Notes: generated by a model not told the origin, from the letters alone. Positions 28,326-37,663 are shown, numbered from the stretch's first letter. The stretch is 64,000 bases of DNA from Borrelia persica No12 (GCF_000500045.1 NZ_AYOT01000187.1:1-64000); one strand, 5' to 3'. Made by a program: numbers and translations.

Positions 28326-28352
28326 GTTCTGAAGTTTTAAAAACTTCAGAAC
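28326..28352 (+). terminator. Terminator of the 27016-28284 gene
   Basis: GTTCTGAAGTTT pairs with AAACTTCAGAAC around a short A/T loop, followed by GATTTTTTTG. It is the third hairpin of the family. Confidence 0.88.
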
Positions 28353-28465
28353 GATTTTTTTGTTTTTTCTTTAAATGACACTGATGCTTAATTAGTGTTT
28401 TTTTTGTAGATTTGCTGTATAATTTTTTTATTCCAATATCTGTGAATCTTGTAAGGAGTTTGGGT

Positions 28466-30325
28466 ATGGGAAATTTTTGTATTATTGTCTTACTTTTGAG
28501 TATTTCGACGCTGAGTTGTAAGTTTTATGATCCTGGAAATCAGAGGTCATTGTGGAATGATAGTACTGGTTTTTCTCAAGATGTTAAAGATTTTTCTTCG
28601 TCTTCCTTGCAAAAAGTTGACGATTCTGTTGGTATTAAATTTGATAAATTGATTAATAAAGACGTAAAAAAATTGAATGTGAGTGGAGCCTCTGATATTG
28701 CTTCTAAAGATAAAGTTTCTTCTAAAGATAAAAGAGATATTAAAGATGTTAAAGCAGAATTAGATAAAAATGCTGATAAGCAGGCGGCTGGTAATCAAGT
28801 TGCAGTTGCGGTTGATGGACAGAAAGTAGATGGGGTTGTTCAGGACAAAGCTATTGAAGGGCAATTGGCACTGGCTAAGGATCTAGGAGTAATTGATGAG
28901 CAGAAGGCGAATGTTAATCAAGAAGCACAGAAGGGACACAAAGAATTACAAGATGATAATCATTTGAAAGGTAAACAAATAGCAGAAAATGATGGTAAAA
29001 GTTTGGGTGGTATTGATCAGTTAGGTGATTTTGGTGGTGATTTGGATGTTGATTCTGGTATTGAATTTCATGCTGGTGTTATTTCAGGGAATGTTGGTGG
29101 TCAGGGATTGGAGATTGCTGTTATTGATCAGCAAAATCAAAATCAAGAACAAAATCAAGAACAAATTCAGACTGATACTGTTGCTTTGGTTGATGATTTG
29201 GTTGATAATGTGGAAAAAGCTGGTTTACAGGATGGTAAATCTGTGGATAAAATAGATTCACATGTAGTAACTTTACCTGTGCTTCCATTTAATAAGCTTT
29301 CATCTGGTAAGATTACTGATAAGATTACGTCTGAGAATCTTATGGCTGATAATAATATTGTTAATAATACTTTCAAAGATGAAAAAGGAACCACTGTTCT
29401 TAAGGATAAGAGTGGTAAGAGTAGGAGTGCTGTTGTGCCTCACATGCAAATATCTCAGACATCTCAAACACAAAATGTAAAGGCAAAAACTGATGCTGGC
29501 AATACTAAATCTGTGGGTAGGGCAGATAAATCTAATAGTTCTGATTCTTTGGTTGAAAGTGAAATTGTTGATGGTGTTGTTAGTGGAATTGTTCATGGAA
29601 TTGAGGATGGAGTTGGAGCCGTTATTAGTGGAGCAGGAGCCGCTATTGGTGTTATTCATGATGCTGGAACTTTTGTTATGGACAGGTTGCAAAGCGTGGG
29701 ATCTGGTATGTTTAATGGTATTGATCCTATTTCTTATGTTCCAAATTCGCGAGACGGAACGCCTTTGGGTTTGACTGCACGTGAGTCACAGATACTTGTT
29801 CGTTTGGAGGGTTACTTAAGGGATGCAATTAAGGTTAATGGCAGAGCAGGAGAACAGAGTAAATTTGAAGTTGGTCATAAAAAGTTATTTGATTGGTTGA
29901 AACAAAATGATACTGATTCATTGAAGCGAAAAGAATTGGTGCAAGCTCTTGAGGGAATATATCAATTTATTAAAGATAAGAGCCCTTATTCTGATGAACT
30001 TCAAAATTGGGTTGCAAATGTTTCTTGGGACATAAAGGCACAAAATATTATTGTTGATATTTATAATGACGATCAGTTGGATGATGATGAGATTGATCTT
30101 TTAATAAGAAATACTCTTAGATTTGATAAATATCGGGGAACTATTGTGAGTTTGTTATTTCAGACATTGTCTGATACTTTTTATGATAGTGTTAATGATA
30201 GTGCTAAATCTGGAGAACAGATATTTCAAGATCTAAGAGATGCATTTTCTGAGACTTCTTCAAAAGGGGCAAATATTAGAGAGTTGAAATCTATAATTGA
30301 ATCTAGTATGCAAATTGTAGATTAG
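28466..30325 (+). CDS. Large lipoprotein with charged linker and glycine-zipper segment
   Basis: 619 residues from ATG 28466, which follows AAGGAGTT; an earlier in-frame codon at 28412 has no ribosome site. The lipobox is SISTLSC (Cys about 17). Residues 40-400 are low-complexity: Lys/Asp/Gln-rich, with repeats such as QNQNQEQ. A segment coded near 29578-29655, SGIVHGIEDGVGAVISGAG, has glycines every fourth residue. The C-terminal 170 residues form a helical domain (KLFDWLKQNDTDSLKRKELVQAL ... IDLLIRNTLRFDKYR) that resembles in layout, but not in residues, the FSWLKDD domain of the genes before it. Function is unknown. Confidence 0.78.
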   Translation: MGNFCIIVLLLSISTLSCKFYDPGNQRSLWNDSTGFSQDVKDFSSSSLQKVDDSVGIKFDKLINKDVKKLNVSGASDIASKDKVSSKDKRDIKDVKAELDKNADKQAAGNQVAVAVDGQKVDGVVQDKAIEGQLALAKDLGVIDEQKANVNQEAQKGHKELQDDNHLKGKQIAENDGKSLGGIDQLGDFGGDLDVDSGIEFHAGVISGNVGGQGLEIAVIDQQNQNQEQNQEQIQTDTVALVDDLVDNVEKAGLQDGKSVDKIDSHVVTLPVLPFNKLSSGKITDKITSENLMADNNIVNNTFKDEKGTTVLKDKSGKSRSAVVPHMQISQTSQTQNVKAKTDAGNTKSVGRADKSNSSDSLVESEIVDGVVSGIVHGIEDGVGAVISGAGAAIGVIHDAGTFVMDRLQSVGSGMFNGIDPISYVPNSRDGTPLGLTARESQILVRLEGYLRDAIKVNGRAGEQSKFEVGHKKLFDWLKQNDTDSLKRKELVQALEGIYQFIKDKSPYSDELQNWVANVSWDIKAQNIIVDIYNDDQLDDDEIDLLIRNTLRFDKYRGTIVSLLFQTLSDTFYDSVNDSAKSGEQIFQDLRDAFSETSSKGANIRELKSIIESSMQIVD

Positions 30326-30381
30326 TTTTTTATAATAAGCATAGTTTTAGGTACAGTATTCAAAAAAATACCCTGTAATAT

Positions 30382-30415
30382 AAGAACTTGTCTTGTATTT
30401 TTAAGATAAGTTCTT
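30382..30415 (+). terminator. Terminator of the 28466-30325 gene
   Basis: AAGAACTTGTCTT pairs with AAGATAAGTTCTT (one mismatch), followed by ATTTTTTATAT. Confidence 0.85.
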
Positions 30416-30441
30416 ATTTTTTATATCCTCAAAATAAATGG

Positions 30442-30479
30442 AAATCTCCATCTGATTATTTGTATCTAGATGGAGATTT
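30442..30479 (-). terminator. Terminator of the 30574-31638 gene, conserved hairpin
   Basis: AAATCTCCATCT pairs perfectly with AGATGGAGATTT. Related hairpins with compensating changes follow the paralogous genes at 32787 and 34409. Confidence 0.75.
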
Positions 30480-30573
30480 TTTATTATTTCTCTTTTGTGT
30501 TGCAATTTAATTAATCAATCTTTAAACACTGCTTAAATTGACAAACATGCTACCTAAAACACCACTTGTGGCT

Positions 30574-31638
30574 TTATGTCGTGCCACCTTGCATGCCACT
30601 TGCTGTACTTGTATCACCTGTATCAGCACCTGTGCCACTTGGTTTTGGATTCTCTACATACTGTTTTACTTTGGTGTAGAGTGTATCAAATTCATCAAAT
30701 TTAATTGCAATAATTTTTTCTTTAATATCATCAAATTGAGTCTTATCAGGCTCAAAGGCTTCTTTAATTAAGTTGTGGAAATTTCTGTTAGCTTGATTGA
30801 GTGTTTTCTTGAATGTTTTTTTATTTGTGTCGGAATCATTGATTTTGCTGATCTCAGTTTGTGTATTTTCCTTTTTGGTTAATTGTTCGTGGATCTTGTT
30901 AAGTATGTCTGTAAGACCTTCTTCTTCTATTGCTATTATAAATTGATTAAATTTGTCATGTGTATAAATATTGCCATTGCGATTATTTGTTATAAACCTC
31001 TTGAAATAGTTGAATCTATATACAAGTTTGTGTGGGTATATATTTTGTATTATCGTGTCTGCATCTGTAATTCGGTTTATTTCCTTATCTATTTCTTCAA
31101 TATCTTCAATAGATATACTTTCGATACTTGTTTTTAGATCCTCAAAATCTTCATGACTAATAGTTTTTTTAAGCTCTGCTTGGTAAGTTTCTATTGCTGT
31201 TGTAAATCGAGTATCAAGGTCTTCTATGACTGACTTTCGTTGTTCTTCATCGTATATAAATTTTGATACGTATTGTAATTGTGTTTTTATTTTTCTTTGG
31301 ATTTTTTCTACTGTTTTTATATTTTCAAGCATTTCTTGTATTCTTGCTACTTTTAAATATTCTAATAATTTATTTATTTTGTCATTATCCCATCTTTTAT
31401 CATTCGTTTTGTCTTGTAAAAGGGTTATTAAGTAGTAATTGAGTGCCTTTCTGTATTGAATATCTATTTCTTTAATTATAGTACGATTCAGTCCATGTTG
31501 TGTTGGTGTTGGTTTTTGGTGTTGTGATTGTGTGGTCTTTGTATCAGTGTCTTTGGTTTTTTGTGGAACCTTTGTTTGTTGGGGCTTGCAGTTTAGTACT
31601 ATAGAAGCAATAATCAGTACCCATAAGCGTTGTTTCAT
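30574..31638 (-). CDS. BTA121-like repeat lipoprotein, two repeats
   Basis: 354 residues from ATG 31638, which follows GGAGAATATTT; this start and the KQRLWVL opening match the paralogues. The lipobox is IASIVLNC. Two units each have an aromatic or polar box (KRWDNDKINKLLEYLK; IYTHDKFNQFIIAIE), a leucine helix, and an I-RT-YxxxLKxAI helix. This is the same plan as the BTA121 genes at 1-7.7 kb, though residues have diverged. The C-terminus is Gly/Thr-rich (GTGADTGDTSTASG). It is the first in a minus-strand array of five paralogues. Confidence 0.8.
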   Translation of the reverse strand: MKQRLWVLIIASIVLNCKPQQTKVPQKTKDTDTKTTQSQHQKPTPTQHGLNRTIIKEIDIQYRKALNYYLITLLQDKTNDKRWDNDKINKLLEYLKVARIQEMLENIKTVEKIQRKIKTQLQYVSKFIYDEEQRKSVIEDLDTRFTTAIETYQAELKKTISHEDFEDLKTSIESISIEDIEEIDKEINRITDADTIIQNIYPHKLVYRFNYFKRFITNNRNGNIYTHDKFNQFIIAIEEEGLTDILNKIHEQLTKKENTQTEISKINDSDTNKKTFKKTLNQANRNFHNLIKEAFEPDKTQFDDIKEKIIAIKFDEFDTLYTKVKQYVENPKPSGTGADTGDTSTASGMQGGTT

Positions 31639-31866
31639 AAATATTCTCCATTTCTTTTTTTTATGTACATTAATACTTAGTTTTCCTATGTATATCATAA
31701 TGTAGTGTGCTTTGTATTACAAGTATGTTTATAGGTTTTTTTTATTTTACTTTTGTATTTTATTAATTATGATTGCTGATAATGTTTTGCCTGAAGGTAA
31801 ATGATTGTAAACTTGCTGTGATTTAGGTTTTGTATTTTATTGATAATACTTGAGGTTGAATTATCG

Positions 31867-32562
31867 TCAATAGCTTTTATGATTGATTTTAGAGTATTCA
31901 AACATGTCTTCAATGTCTTTTGGGTTTGTATTTATTACCAATTTATTAAATAAGTCATAGATATTTTTGGGGTTTTCTTCTTTGGAATTGTCTGTTGTAG
32001 ATTTTATTAGGTAAAATAAGTGTCCTATGTAATGATAATCTAGATTGTCTAATATCTTTTGTACAGATATAGCCCGTTTAAGTTCGGCTTTTATCTCTAT
32101 AATCTCATCGGTAGGGATGTTTTGAATATTGGTTTTTATTTTGTCTAAAGAATTATTGCTTGCAGCTATTTTAAGATTTTTTTTGTAGTCGTTTATTATT
32201 TTTGTGAAGCGTTTATGTAGTATGGGTTTTTGTGGGTCATGATCGTATATCTTGTTAAGATCGTCTTCTATATTTTTGTTGTTTTCAAATATTTTTGTCA
32301 TATTTTTAAGCATTTCTTTAATTTTTATTGGTGTTAGATATGTTACAAGTTCATTGATTTTTGTTTGTGTATAAGTTTTGCTACCTGGTGCTATTGAATT
32401 GTCTGTTAAAGTTTGTATTAAAAAGTCTAATGCTTGCTTTTCTTTTGAGTTTAGTTGTACCGGTATGTTATCTTTTATTGTTTCTGTAGGAATCTTTTCT
32501 TTTTGCTGATTGCAGCCTGTTATAAGATATAAAATAGTGGGTAACCATAAATATTTTTGCAT
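31867..32562 (-). CDS. BTA121-like lipoprotein, second repeat cut short
   Basis: 231 residues from ATG 32562 (QKYLWLPTILYLITGC; lipobox YLITGC). The first unit is complete (SKTYTQTKINELVTYLTPIKIKEMLKNM). The second starts with IYDLFNKLVI and ends in FEYSKINHKSY after about 40 residues, so the gene is a 3'-truncated version of its neighbours. The ribosome site is weak compared with the GGAGAA of the paralogues. A GTG 27 bases upstream in frame is an alternative start. No clear terminator follows. Confidence 0.72.
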   Translation of the reverse strand: MQKYLWLPTILYLITGCNQQKEKIPTETIKDNIPVQLNSKEKQALDFLIQTLTDNSIAPGSKTYTQTKINELVTYLTPIKIKEMLKNMTKIFENNKNIEDDLNKIYDHDPQKPILHKRFTKIINDYKKNLKIAASNNSLDKIKTNIQNIPTDEIIEIKAELKRAISVQKILDNLDYHYIGHLFYLIKSTTDNSKEENPKNIYDLFNKLVINTNPKDIEDMFEYSKINHKSY

Positions 32563-32727
32563 AAATATTTTACATTCTTTCAAATTCACCTCATTATATA
32601 TATCATAATATCGTGTTGTATAACAATATTATCTCTAATTTTATAATGTAGTATTATGTTTGTACAATTGTGATTGACATATTATCAACAATTGATTTAA
32701 TTGTTTGATTATGCTTGAAATAAATTA

Positions 32728-32754
32728 AAATCTTCATCTGTAAGATGAAGATTT
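32728..32754 (-). terminator. Terminator of the 32787-33824 gene, conserved hairpin
   Basis: AAATCTTCATCT pairs perfectly with AGATGAAGATTT around GTA, 32 bases past the minus-strand stop. Confidence 0.8.
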
Positions 32755-32786
32755 GTTCTTTTGGTTTTGCATTATAATTTAATTAC

Positions 32787-33824
32787 TTAATTGGTTGAGC
32801 TACCTCCTGGTTTATTTTTTTGTAAATCTTTTACAATTTGTCTTGCTTGATTTAGAATTGTGTTGATCTCGTTAGGAGGATCAACTTTTTCAATTTTTAT
32901 TTTAACATTGTCAGCAACAGTTCTATCAGCAGTACCAATAGCTTTTCTTATTGATATTTGATAAGTTCTTCTGATTTCTTTTATCGTTTTCTTTAATTGA
33001 TCTTTTTCTTGATTATCACCACTGATTTTTTTAAGCTCATTTTTTGTATTTCTTATTATAAGAGTTAATTTGCTTCTTATCTTTTTAAGTATTTCATTGA
33101 GTTTTTTTGCTTTTAGATTGATTAAAAGTTGATTATATTGTTCATTTGTATAGGGGTCATTGACTGTTATAGTAGGGTCCTTTAAAGCTTCGTTGAAAAG
33201 TTCATATGCCATGTCATTGTCTGTATCTACCTGCAATCTTATACTTGTCATTTGTTTGTTAATCTCTATATCCTTCTCTATTTGTCTTATCTCATCAATA
33301 GGTACATTTTCAATGTTGGTTTTAACTTCATCAAAAGAATCTGTATTGGTAGCTCTTTTAAGATTTGCTTTGTAATTGATCATTGCCTGTTCCAATCTAT
33401 TTTGGAATTCAGTTTTTTGTGGATCATCGTTGAACATTCTCTTTATTTCTTTTTCTAGTTTTTCGTCGAGATCCAATCTTGCCTTAATATGTGTAAGCAT
33501 TTCTCTTATTTTTTCTGCTTTTAAATGTATTGAAAATTCATTTATCTTCTGATAAGGTTGGATATCTTGGGCTATAGTCATATCTTTGACGGTTGATTCT
33601 AGAAAGTTAAATATGAGCCTATCTGCTAAACTCAGTTCTCTCATTATATGAGCATTTGATTGACTCTCTTGTAGTGCGTATATTGTTCTTGGATCTAATT
33701 TTCCATTACCACCAGTATTGTCACCAGCACTTCTGATAGTTCTTGTTTTTTGAGGACTACAGCTTATCAGTAAAGATAAGATCATCAGCAGCCATAAATA
33801 TCTTAGCCATAAGTGTTTTTTCAT
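32787..33824 (-). CDS. BTA121-like repeat lipoprotein, two repeats
   Basis: 345 residues. Lipobox ILSLLISC, then PQKTRTIRS tether. Two units: QPYQKINEFSIHLKAEKIREMLTHIKARL, and DPYTNEQYNQLLINLKAKKLNEILKKI; each is followed by an acidic/basic helix and a YxxxLKRA / YQISIRKA helix. The C-terminus is basic with GGSSTN. The KKHLWLRYLWLL opening and GGAGAATATTT ribosome site are shared with the array. Function is unknown; probably surface-exposed. Confidence 0.8.
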   Translation of the reverse strand: MKKHLWLRYLWLLMILSLLISCSPQKTRTIRSAGDNTGGNGKLDPRTIYALQESQSNAHIMRELSLADRLIFNFLESTVKDMTIAQDIQPYQKINEFSIHLKAEKIREMLTHIKARLDLDEKLEKEIKRMFNDDPQKTEFQNRLEQAMINYKANLKRATNTDSFDEVKTNIENVPIDEIRQIEKDIEINKQMTSIRLQVDTDNDMAYELFNEALKDPTITVNDPYTNEQYNQLLINLKAKKLNEILKKIRSKLTLIIRNTKNELKKISGDNQEKDQLKKTIKEIRRTYQISIRKAIGTADRTVADNVKIKIEKVDPPNEINTILNQARQIVKDLQKNKPGGSSTN

Positions 33825-34129
33825 AAATATTCTCCATTTCCTTAAAGATTTATTTTAGTTACCCATAGCACAATTAATCATATATAGCAATACGTGTAAA
33901 CCCATCTTTTCTTTGACTTGTGCATAATATACGAACAAATAACGTCTCAACATTGCTTTAAACAGGTTTCTAAATAAATGTTTATTTATTATATTAGTAA
34001 TTTTGTAAAAATGCAACCGTTGTTCATTTGTGTTTTATTTTGTATTTCATTTTGATTTTACTTGGAAGGTTAGGTTGACCTTCTACAATCAGTTTGATGG
34101 TTCTATCTAGGTTAGATATATTATTAGTT

Positions 34130-34190
34130 GATTAAATTTGTCATTTGTATAAGTAAGGATTTAGCATATCTAATATTCTTTTGATCTTTA
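34130..34190 (-). pseudogene. Remnant of a BTA121-like gene copy
   Basis: The minus strand near 34130-34165 resembles the DPYTNEQYNQLL-coding part of the 32787 gene but carries stops in every frame. It sits in the 33825-34408 gap, between two intact paralogues, and the conserved terminator hairpin follows on the plus side at 34213. The rest of the gap shows no gene. Confidence 0.35.
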
Positions 34191-34212
34191 AAGTTTGGTC
34201 TAGCTAATCTGA

Positions 34213-34242
34213 AAATCTCCGTCTAGAAATAGACGGAGATTT
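34213..34242 (-). terminator. Conserved hairpin terminator of the array
   Basis: AAATCTCCGTCTA pairs perfectly with TAGACGGAGATTT around GAAA. It lies about 170 bases past the stop of the 34409 gene and may instead have belonged to the decayed copy next to it. T-runs on both sides suggest it works in both directions. Confidence 0.75.
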
Positions 34243-34408
34243 TTTATTTAATTTTGTTTTGTTTAAACAATTTTATCTATTGCTTAAATTTGTATCAAAA
34301 ATTTTGTCATATAGCTATAGATTCTTTAAAGTCTCTTTTCTTTTAATACCTAGTGTATATAATCGGTGCGTTATCGTGCATAAAATTATCAACAAGCTTA
34401 TAATATTT

Positions 34409-35449
34409 TCATCCCATTGGGTTTGGAACATCTCTTATACCATCTTTTGGTGTACGTTTTTGACTTTGTGCTTGAAGGATTTGCTTTTGTGATTGATCTT
34501 TGATTGTTTTAAATTTTTGTGGAGATGGAACTCCTTCAATCTTTTGTTTAACAGTATTAGAGTTAGAAGTGTCATTACCAATGGCTTGTCTAATTGATTT
34601 TTGATATTCTTCTTTGGCATTTTTTATTTCTCTTTCCAAATTGGCTTTTTGTGTTGGATCATCGATTTCTTTAATGAAGTCTTCTGCATTACATGCGTTC
34701 TTGATTTTTTGCATAATATTTTTAAGCATTTCTTTCATTGTGTCTGTGCCCATATCTAATATAAATTTATTAAATAGTGCAAATGTATAAGTTGCATCTC
34801 CTGCATTATTATTTGTTAAAGTTTCTTCTAAGAAATCAAATGCATTTGACATTTCAGTGCTGAAAGAGTCTACTATTTTTGTAATATCTACGGCATCTTT
34901 TGTTTCTTCTGCTATTTGTTTAAGCTGATTAATAGATATGTTTTGAATTTTATTCGCAATAATATCAAAAGAATCCTCACCAGCAGCTGTTTTAAGATTT
35001 TTATTGTATTCATCTATTGCTGTTTGTAATTGATTGATCAACTTATCTCTTTGTGGTCTGTAAGTGGGGATTAGTGCTAAGTTGGTTTCTATATCTTTTT
35101 TGAGTGCTAATGCTTCTTTAATATTTGCAAGCATTGTTTTAATTTTTATTGGTTTTAAATACGTTATGAGTTTGTTAGACTCTTCATCTGTATACGTTTT
35201 GCCATTTGGGTTTATTTTGTCATTCTTAAGGATTTGTAATAAAAACTTTAATGCATCCTCCTCTTGTGCATCTAGTTGTGCGTTTATATTACCAGTTGTT
35301 TTGTCCTTTTGTTTTAATGAACTCGTTTCTGTTGTTTGGGGCTTTGTGTGACTTGGATGGTCGCTTTGTTGTCCATCTTGTGTTGGCACTTCTAATTTAC
35401 AGCCCATTAATAAATATAAAGTAATAAATAACCATAAGTGTTTTTGCAT
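34409..35449 (-). CDS. BTA121-like repeat lipoprotein, two repeats
   Basis: 346 residues. Lipobox LYLLMGC (Cys about 17), then a Gln/Thr/His/Pro-rich tether. Two units: GKTYTDEESNKLITYLKPIKIKTMLANIKEAL and DATYTFALFNKFILDMGTDTMKEMLKNIM. Here the TYTDEE box and LKxxKIKxML helix resemble the BTA121 box (YKTYTKDEFYLVLRDLG) most clearly, which links the two families. Start follows GGAGAATATTT. The C-terminal tail is basic. Probably a surface lipoprotein of unknown function. Confidence 0.8.
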   Translation of the reverse strand: MQKHLWLFITLYLLMGCKLEVPTQDGQQSDHPSHTKPQTTETSSLKQKDKTTGNINAQLDAQEEDALKFLLQILKNDKINPNGKTYTDEESNKLITYLKPIKIKTMLANIKEALALKKDIETNLALIPTYRPQRDKLINQLQTAIDEYNKNLKTAAGEDSFDIIANKIQNISINQLKQIAEETKDAVDITKIVDSFSTEMSNAFDFLEETLTNNNAGDATYTFALFNKFILDMGTDTMKEMLKNIMQKIKNACNAEDFIKEIDDPTQKANLEREIKNAKEEYQKSIRQAIGNDTSNSNTVKQKIEGVPSPQKFKTIKDQSQKQILQAQSQKRTPKDGIRDVPNPMG

Positions 35450-35606
35450 AAATATTCTCCATTTTTAAAAAAATTGTTTATCGTATATGTATATCATAAT
35501 TATCTAGATATGACAATATCCTTGTTAAGACCCAGTAAAGCATTCTCATTAATTAGATATTATCCTTATTTGAGGACTTGTTTAAAAATTAAATATTTTA
35601 TTGGTT

Positions 35607-36139
35607 TTATTGTTGTGCTTGATTTTTGATATTTTCAAACTGATTAGCATCATCATTTACTTTAAGATTGTTATACATACTGTCAAAATCATTACTGCTG
35701 GCTGCTTTAAGCATGGTTTTAGATTGTTTTTCTGCTTCCTGTAATTGATTGGTTAGTTGATTTTTTTGATCTTCAGTAGTGATTTTTGCAATAGCATCTT
35801 CTGCTTCACGTTTTGTTTTTAAAGTTTTTACAATATTTTCGAGCACTTTTTTTAGTTTAGTTACGTCTGCATATACTATAAAATCATCGATCTCTTTGTC
35901 AGTATGAGTTTTGCTTACATTTGCATCTATGGTGCTGTCTTTTAATGCATCTCTTAAGAATGCCAGTGCCTCTTTTTCATCTTGGTCTAGTTGATTTATG
36001 ATAGTTGCAGCCTGTGATTCTTGTTTTTCTGCTTGTGTTGCTTGTGTAGGGTGAGTAATGTTTTGAGTAGGATTTTTATTAAATTTGGGATTGCATCCAA
36101 GTAAAGATAGTATGGTAACAGTTTTAGCCATTTGTGCAT
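35607..36139 (-). pseudogene. BTA121-like lipoprotein, single repeat, start region frameshifted
   Basis: The long frame begins at ATG 36131 (MAKTVTILSLLGC, 174 residues) and has one unit, SKTHTDKEIDDFIVYADVTKLKKVLENIV, plus the usual helices. However, the ribosome site AAGGAAAC is placed for ATG 36139, whose frame reads HKWLKLLPYYLYL, the family's normal opening (compare QKHLWLFITLYLL), and then runs off into a different frame. A small indel in the signal peptide would explain this. The internal ATG still gives a usable lipobox (LSLLGC), so weak expression is possible. Confidence 0.65.
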
Positions 36140-36373
36140 AATGTTTCCTTTAAAAAATATATCTTGTAAGTAAAGATAGCACAATAAATGGTTTTAACAT
36201 AAATGCTTTGACTATTGATGTATATTGTTTTAACTTATTTTTTTGTATGAAATATTTCAATAACCATTTTATCAATCTGATTTATATGACTATTCTTTAA
36301 ATTTGAATTTATTGATGTATATTTACTGACTTTAGTATTTAAAAATTTATTTCAGTTTGTAAGGAGGAAAATA

Positions 36374-37594
36374 ATGAAAATATGTAAAATTTTTATTTCT
36401 CTCTTGACTATCTTATCATTTAGTTGTAATTTGGCTGAATTTTTTGATAAAGATTTTAAAGGGGAAGATGGTAAAGGGAGAGATGTTTTATCGACTATTA
36501 TTGAGGGTTCAGAGCGTTTTTTAGATAGTCTTCTTGAAGGAGATGTTGAATATGAATATTATTATGTTGACGAAGAGGGCAATTACTTTGATGAACATGA
36601 TAATGCTGTTATTTTAAACGAAGATGGTACTTTTGTTTATAAGGACAAAAATATTGTTGTTGATGCTGAAGGAAAGTCTAAGGTTTTAAAAGATGATGAT
36701 AAGCTTGATGTGTCTGCTGGGGAGAAAGGATCAGTTTCTGAGCTTGTTGGCAAGTTGAGTTCTGGTGTTAAAGAAAAAGTTTTTGGTAACGCAGATAAGG
36801 GTCAAGAAGCTTTGGTTCCTCAGGTATCTCAAGTTGCAGCTAAGGGTTCCGATTTAAAATCTATGGTTGCTAAGGTAGAAGGCGATGTTAAGGGTTCTAT
36901 TAGGCAAGTTGTTGCTGCTCCTGTTCTAAAGGCTAAAAAACCTGCTTCTGTTGCTCCTAGACGTGCTTATAATAATACCTATAACAATACTCCTCAAAAA
37001 CTTGTTAGGACTCACTGCAAATTTTATGATCTTCGTCCAGGAGAGAGGGCTTCAAAATTATATATTTCTGAAGATGAGCGAAAGATGTTTAATTTCTTAG
37101 AAAAACATATTAAAGATACCATTGATTTTGCTAAAAATCTTCCTAATCACGATGAGATTAAGCGTAGATATGAAAAATTGATGACTAAGGCAAAAGAAGA
37201 TACTCTTGCTGGTGAGTATAGAGTTTTGGATTTGGGACGAGCTACTAAAAAGCTTTATGACTATGTGAAAAGCAATGCTTCAAATTCAGCAGAGATAAAG
37301 AAATTAATTGAGCTTGGTTTAGCTGATCAAAATAGCGTTTTATATAAATCCAACATCAAGTCTGTTAGTGATATTAAAAATTATGATGATATTTCAGTTA
37401 TAATTAATTTTGCTCTTACTGACAAAGGTAATTCTAACTCTATAAGAACATTCTTTGAAGCATTGGCAGGTAATATGCGTTATGTTTATACTTCTGATGA
37501 AGTTGAATTTTTGCAAGAATTAGTATGGAAGATTGACTCTAAATTTCAAAATAATGATCCTGCTTTTATTAAACTTAAAGAAGAATTGCGTTAA
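36374..37594 (+). CDS. Lipoprotein with acidic N-terminal domain, unrecognised
   Basis: 406 residues. The lipobox is LTILSFSC (Cys about 18), then an acidic and Tyr-rich region (EGDVEYEYYYVDEEGNYFDEHDN) with DENGT-like short repeats, a Lys/Ala linker, and a C-terminal helical domain of about 180 residues starting LYISEDERKMFNFLEKHIKDTI. It is transcribed on the plus strand between the BTA121-like array and the portal gene. Start follows AAGGAGG. It ends the lipoprotein cargo. Function is unknown. Confidence 0.78.
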   Translation: MKICKIFISLLTILSFSCNLAEFFDKDFKGEDGKGRDVLSTIIEGSERFLDSLLEGDVEYEYYYVDEEGNYFDEHDNAVILNEDGTFVYKDKNIVVDAEGKSKVLKDDDKLDVSAGEKGSVSELVGKLSSGVKEKVFGNADKGQEALVPQVSQVAAKGSDLKSMVAKVEGDVKGSIRQVVAAPVLKAKKPASVAPRRAYNNTYNNTPQKLVRTHCKFYDLRPGERASKLYISEDERKMFNFLEKHIKDTIDFAKNLPNHDEIKRRYEKLMTKAKEDTLAGEYRVLDLGRATKKLYDYVKSNASNSAEIKKLIELGLADQNSVLYKSNIKSVSDIKNYDDISVIINFALTDKGNSNSIRTFFEALAGNMRYVYTSDEVEFLQELVWKIDSKFQNNDPAFIKLKEELR

Positions 37595-37663
37595 AAGTGC
37601 GAAAAGAAATTTATATTGATATCTTTGCTTAATGCAAAGAGTCAACAATCATCTTAAGTATGC

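Noticed and set aside
29025..29774. Plus-strand frames of 76 and 93 residues within the large lipoprotein gene
   Set aside because: They are out-of-frame readings of its low-complexity coding sequence, Leu- and Val-rich by composition only.
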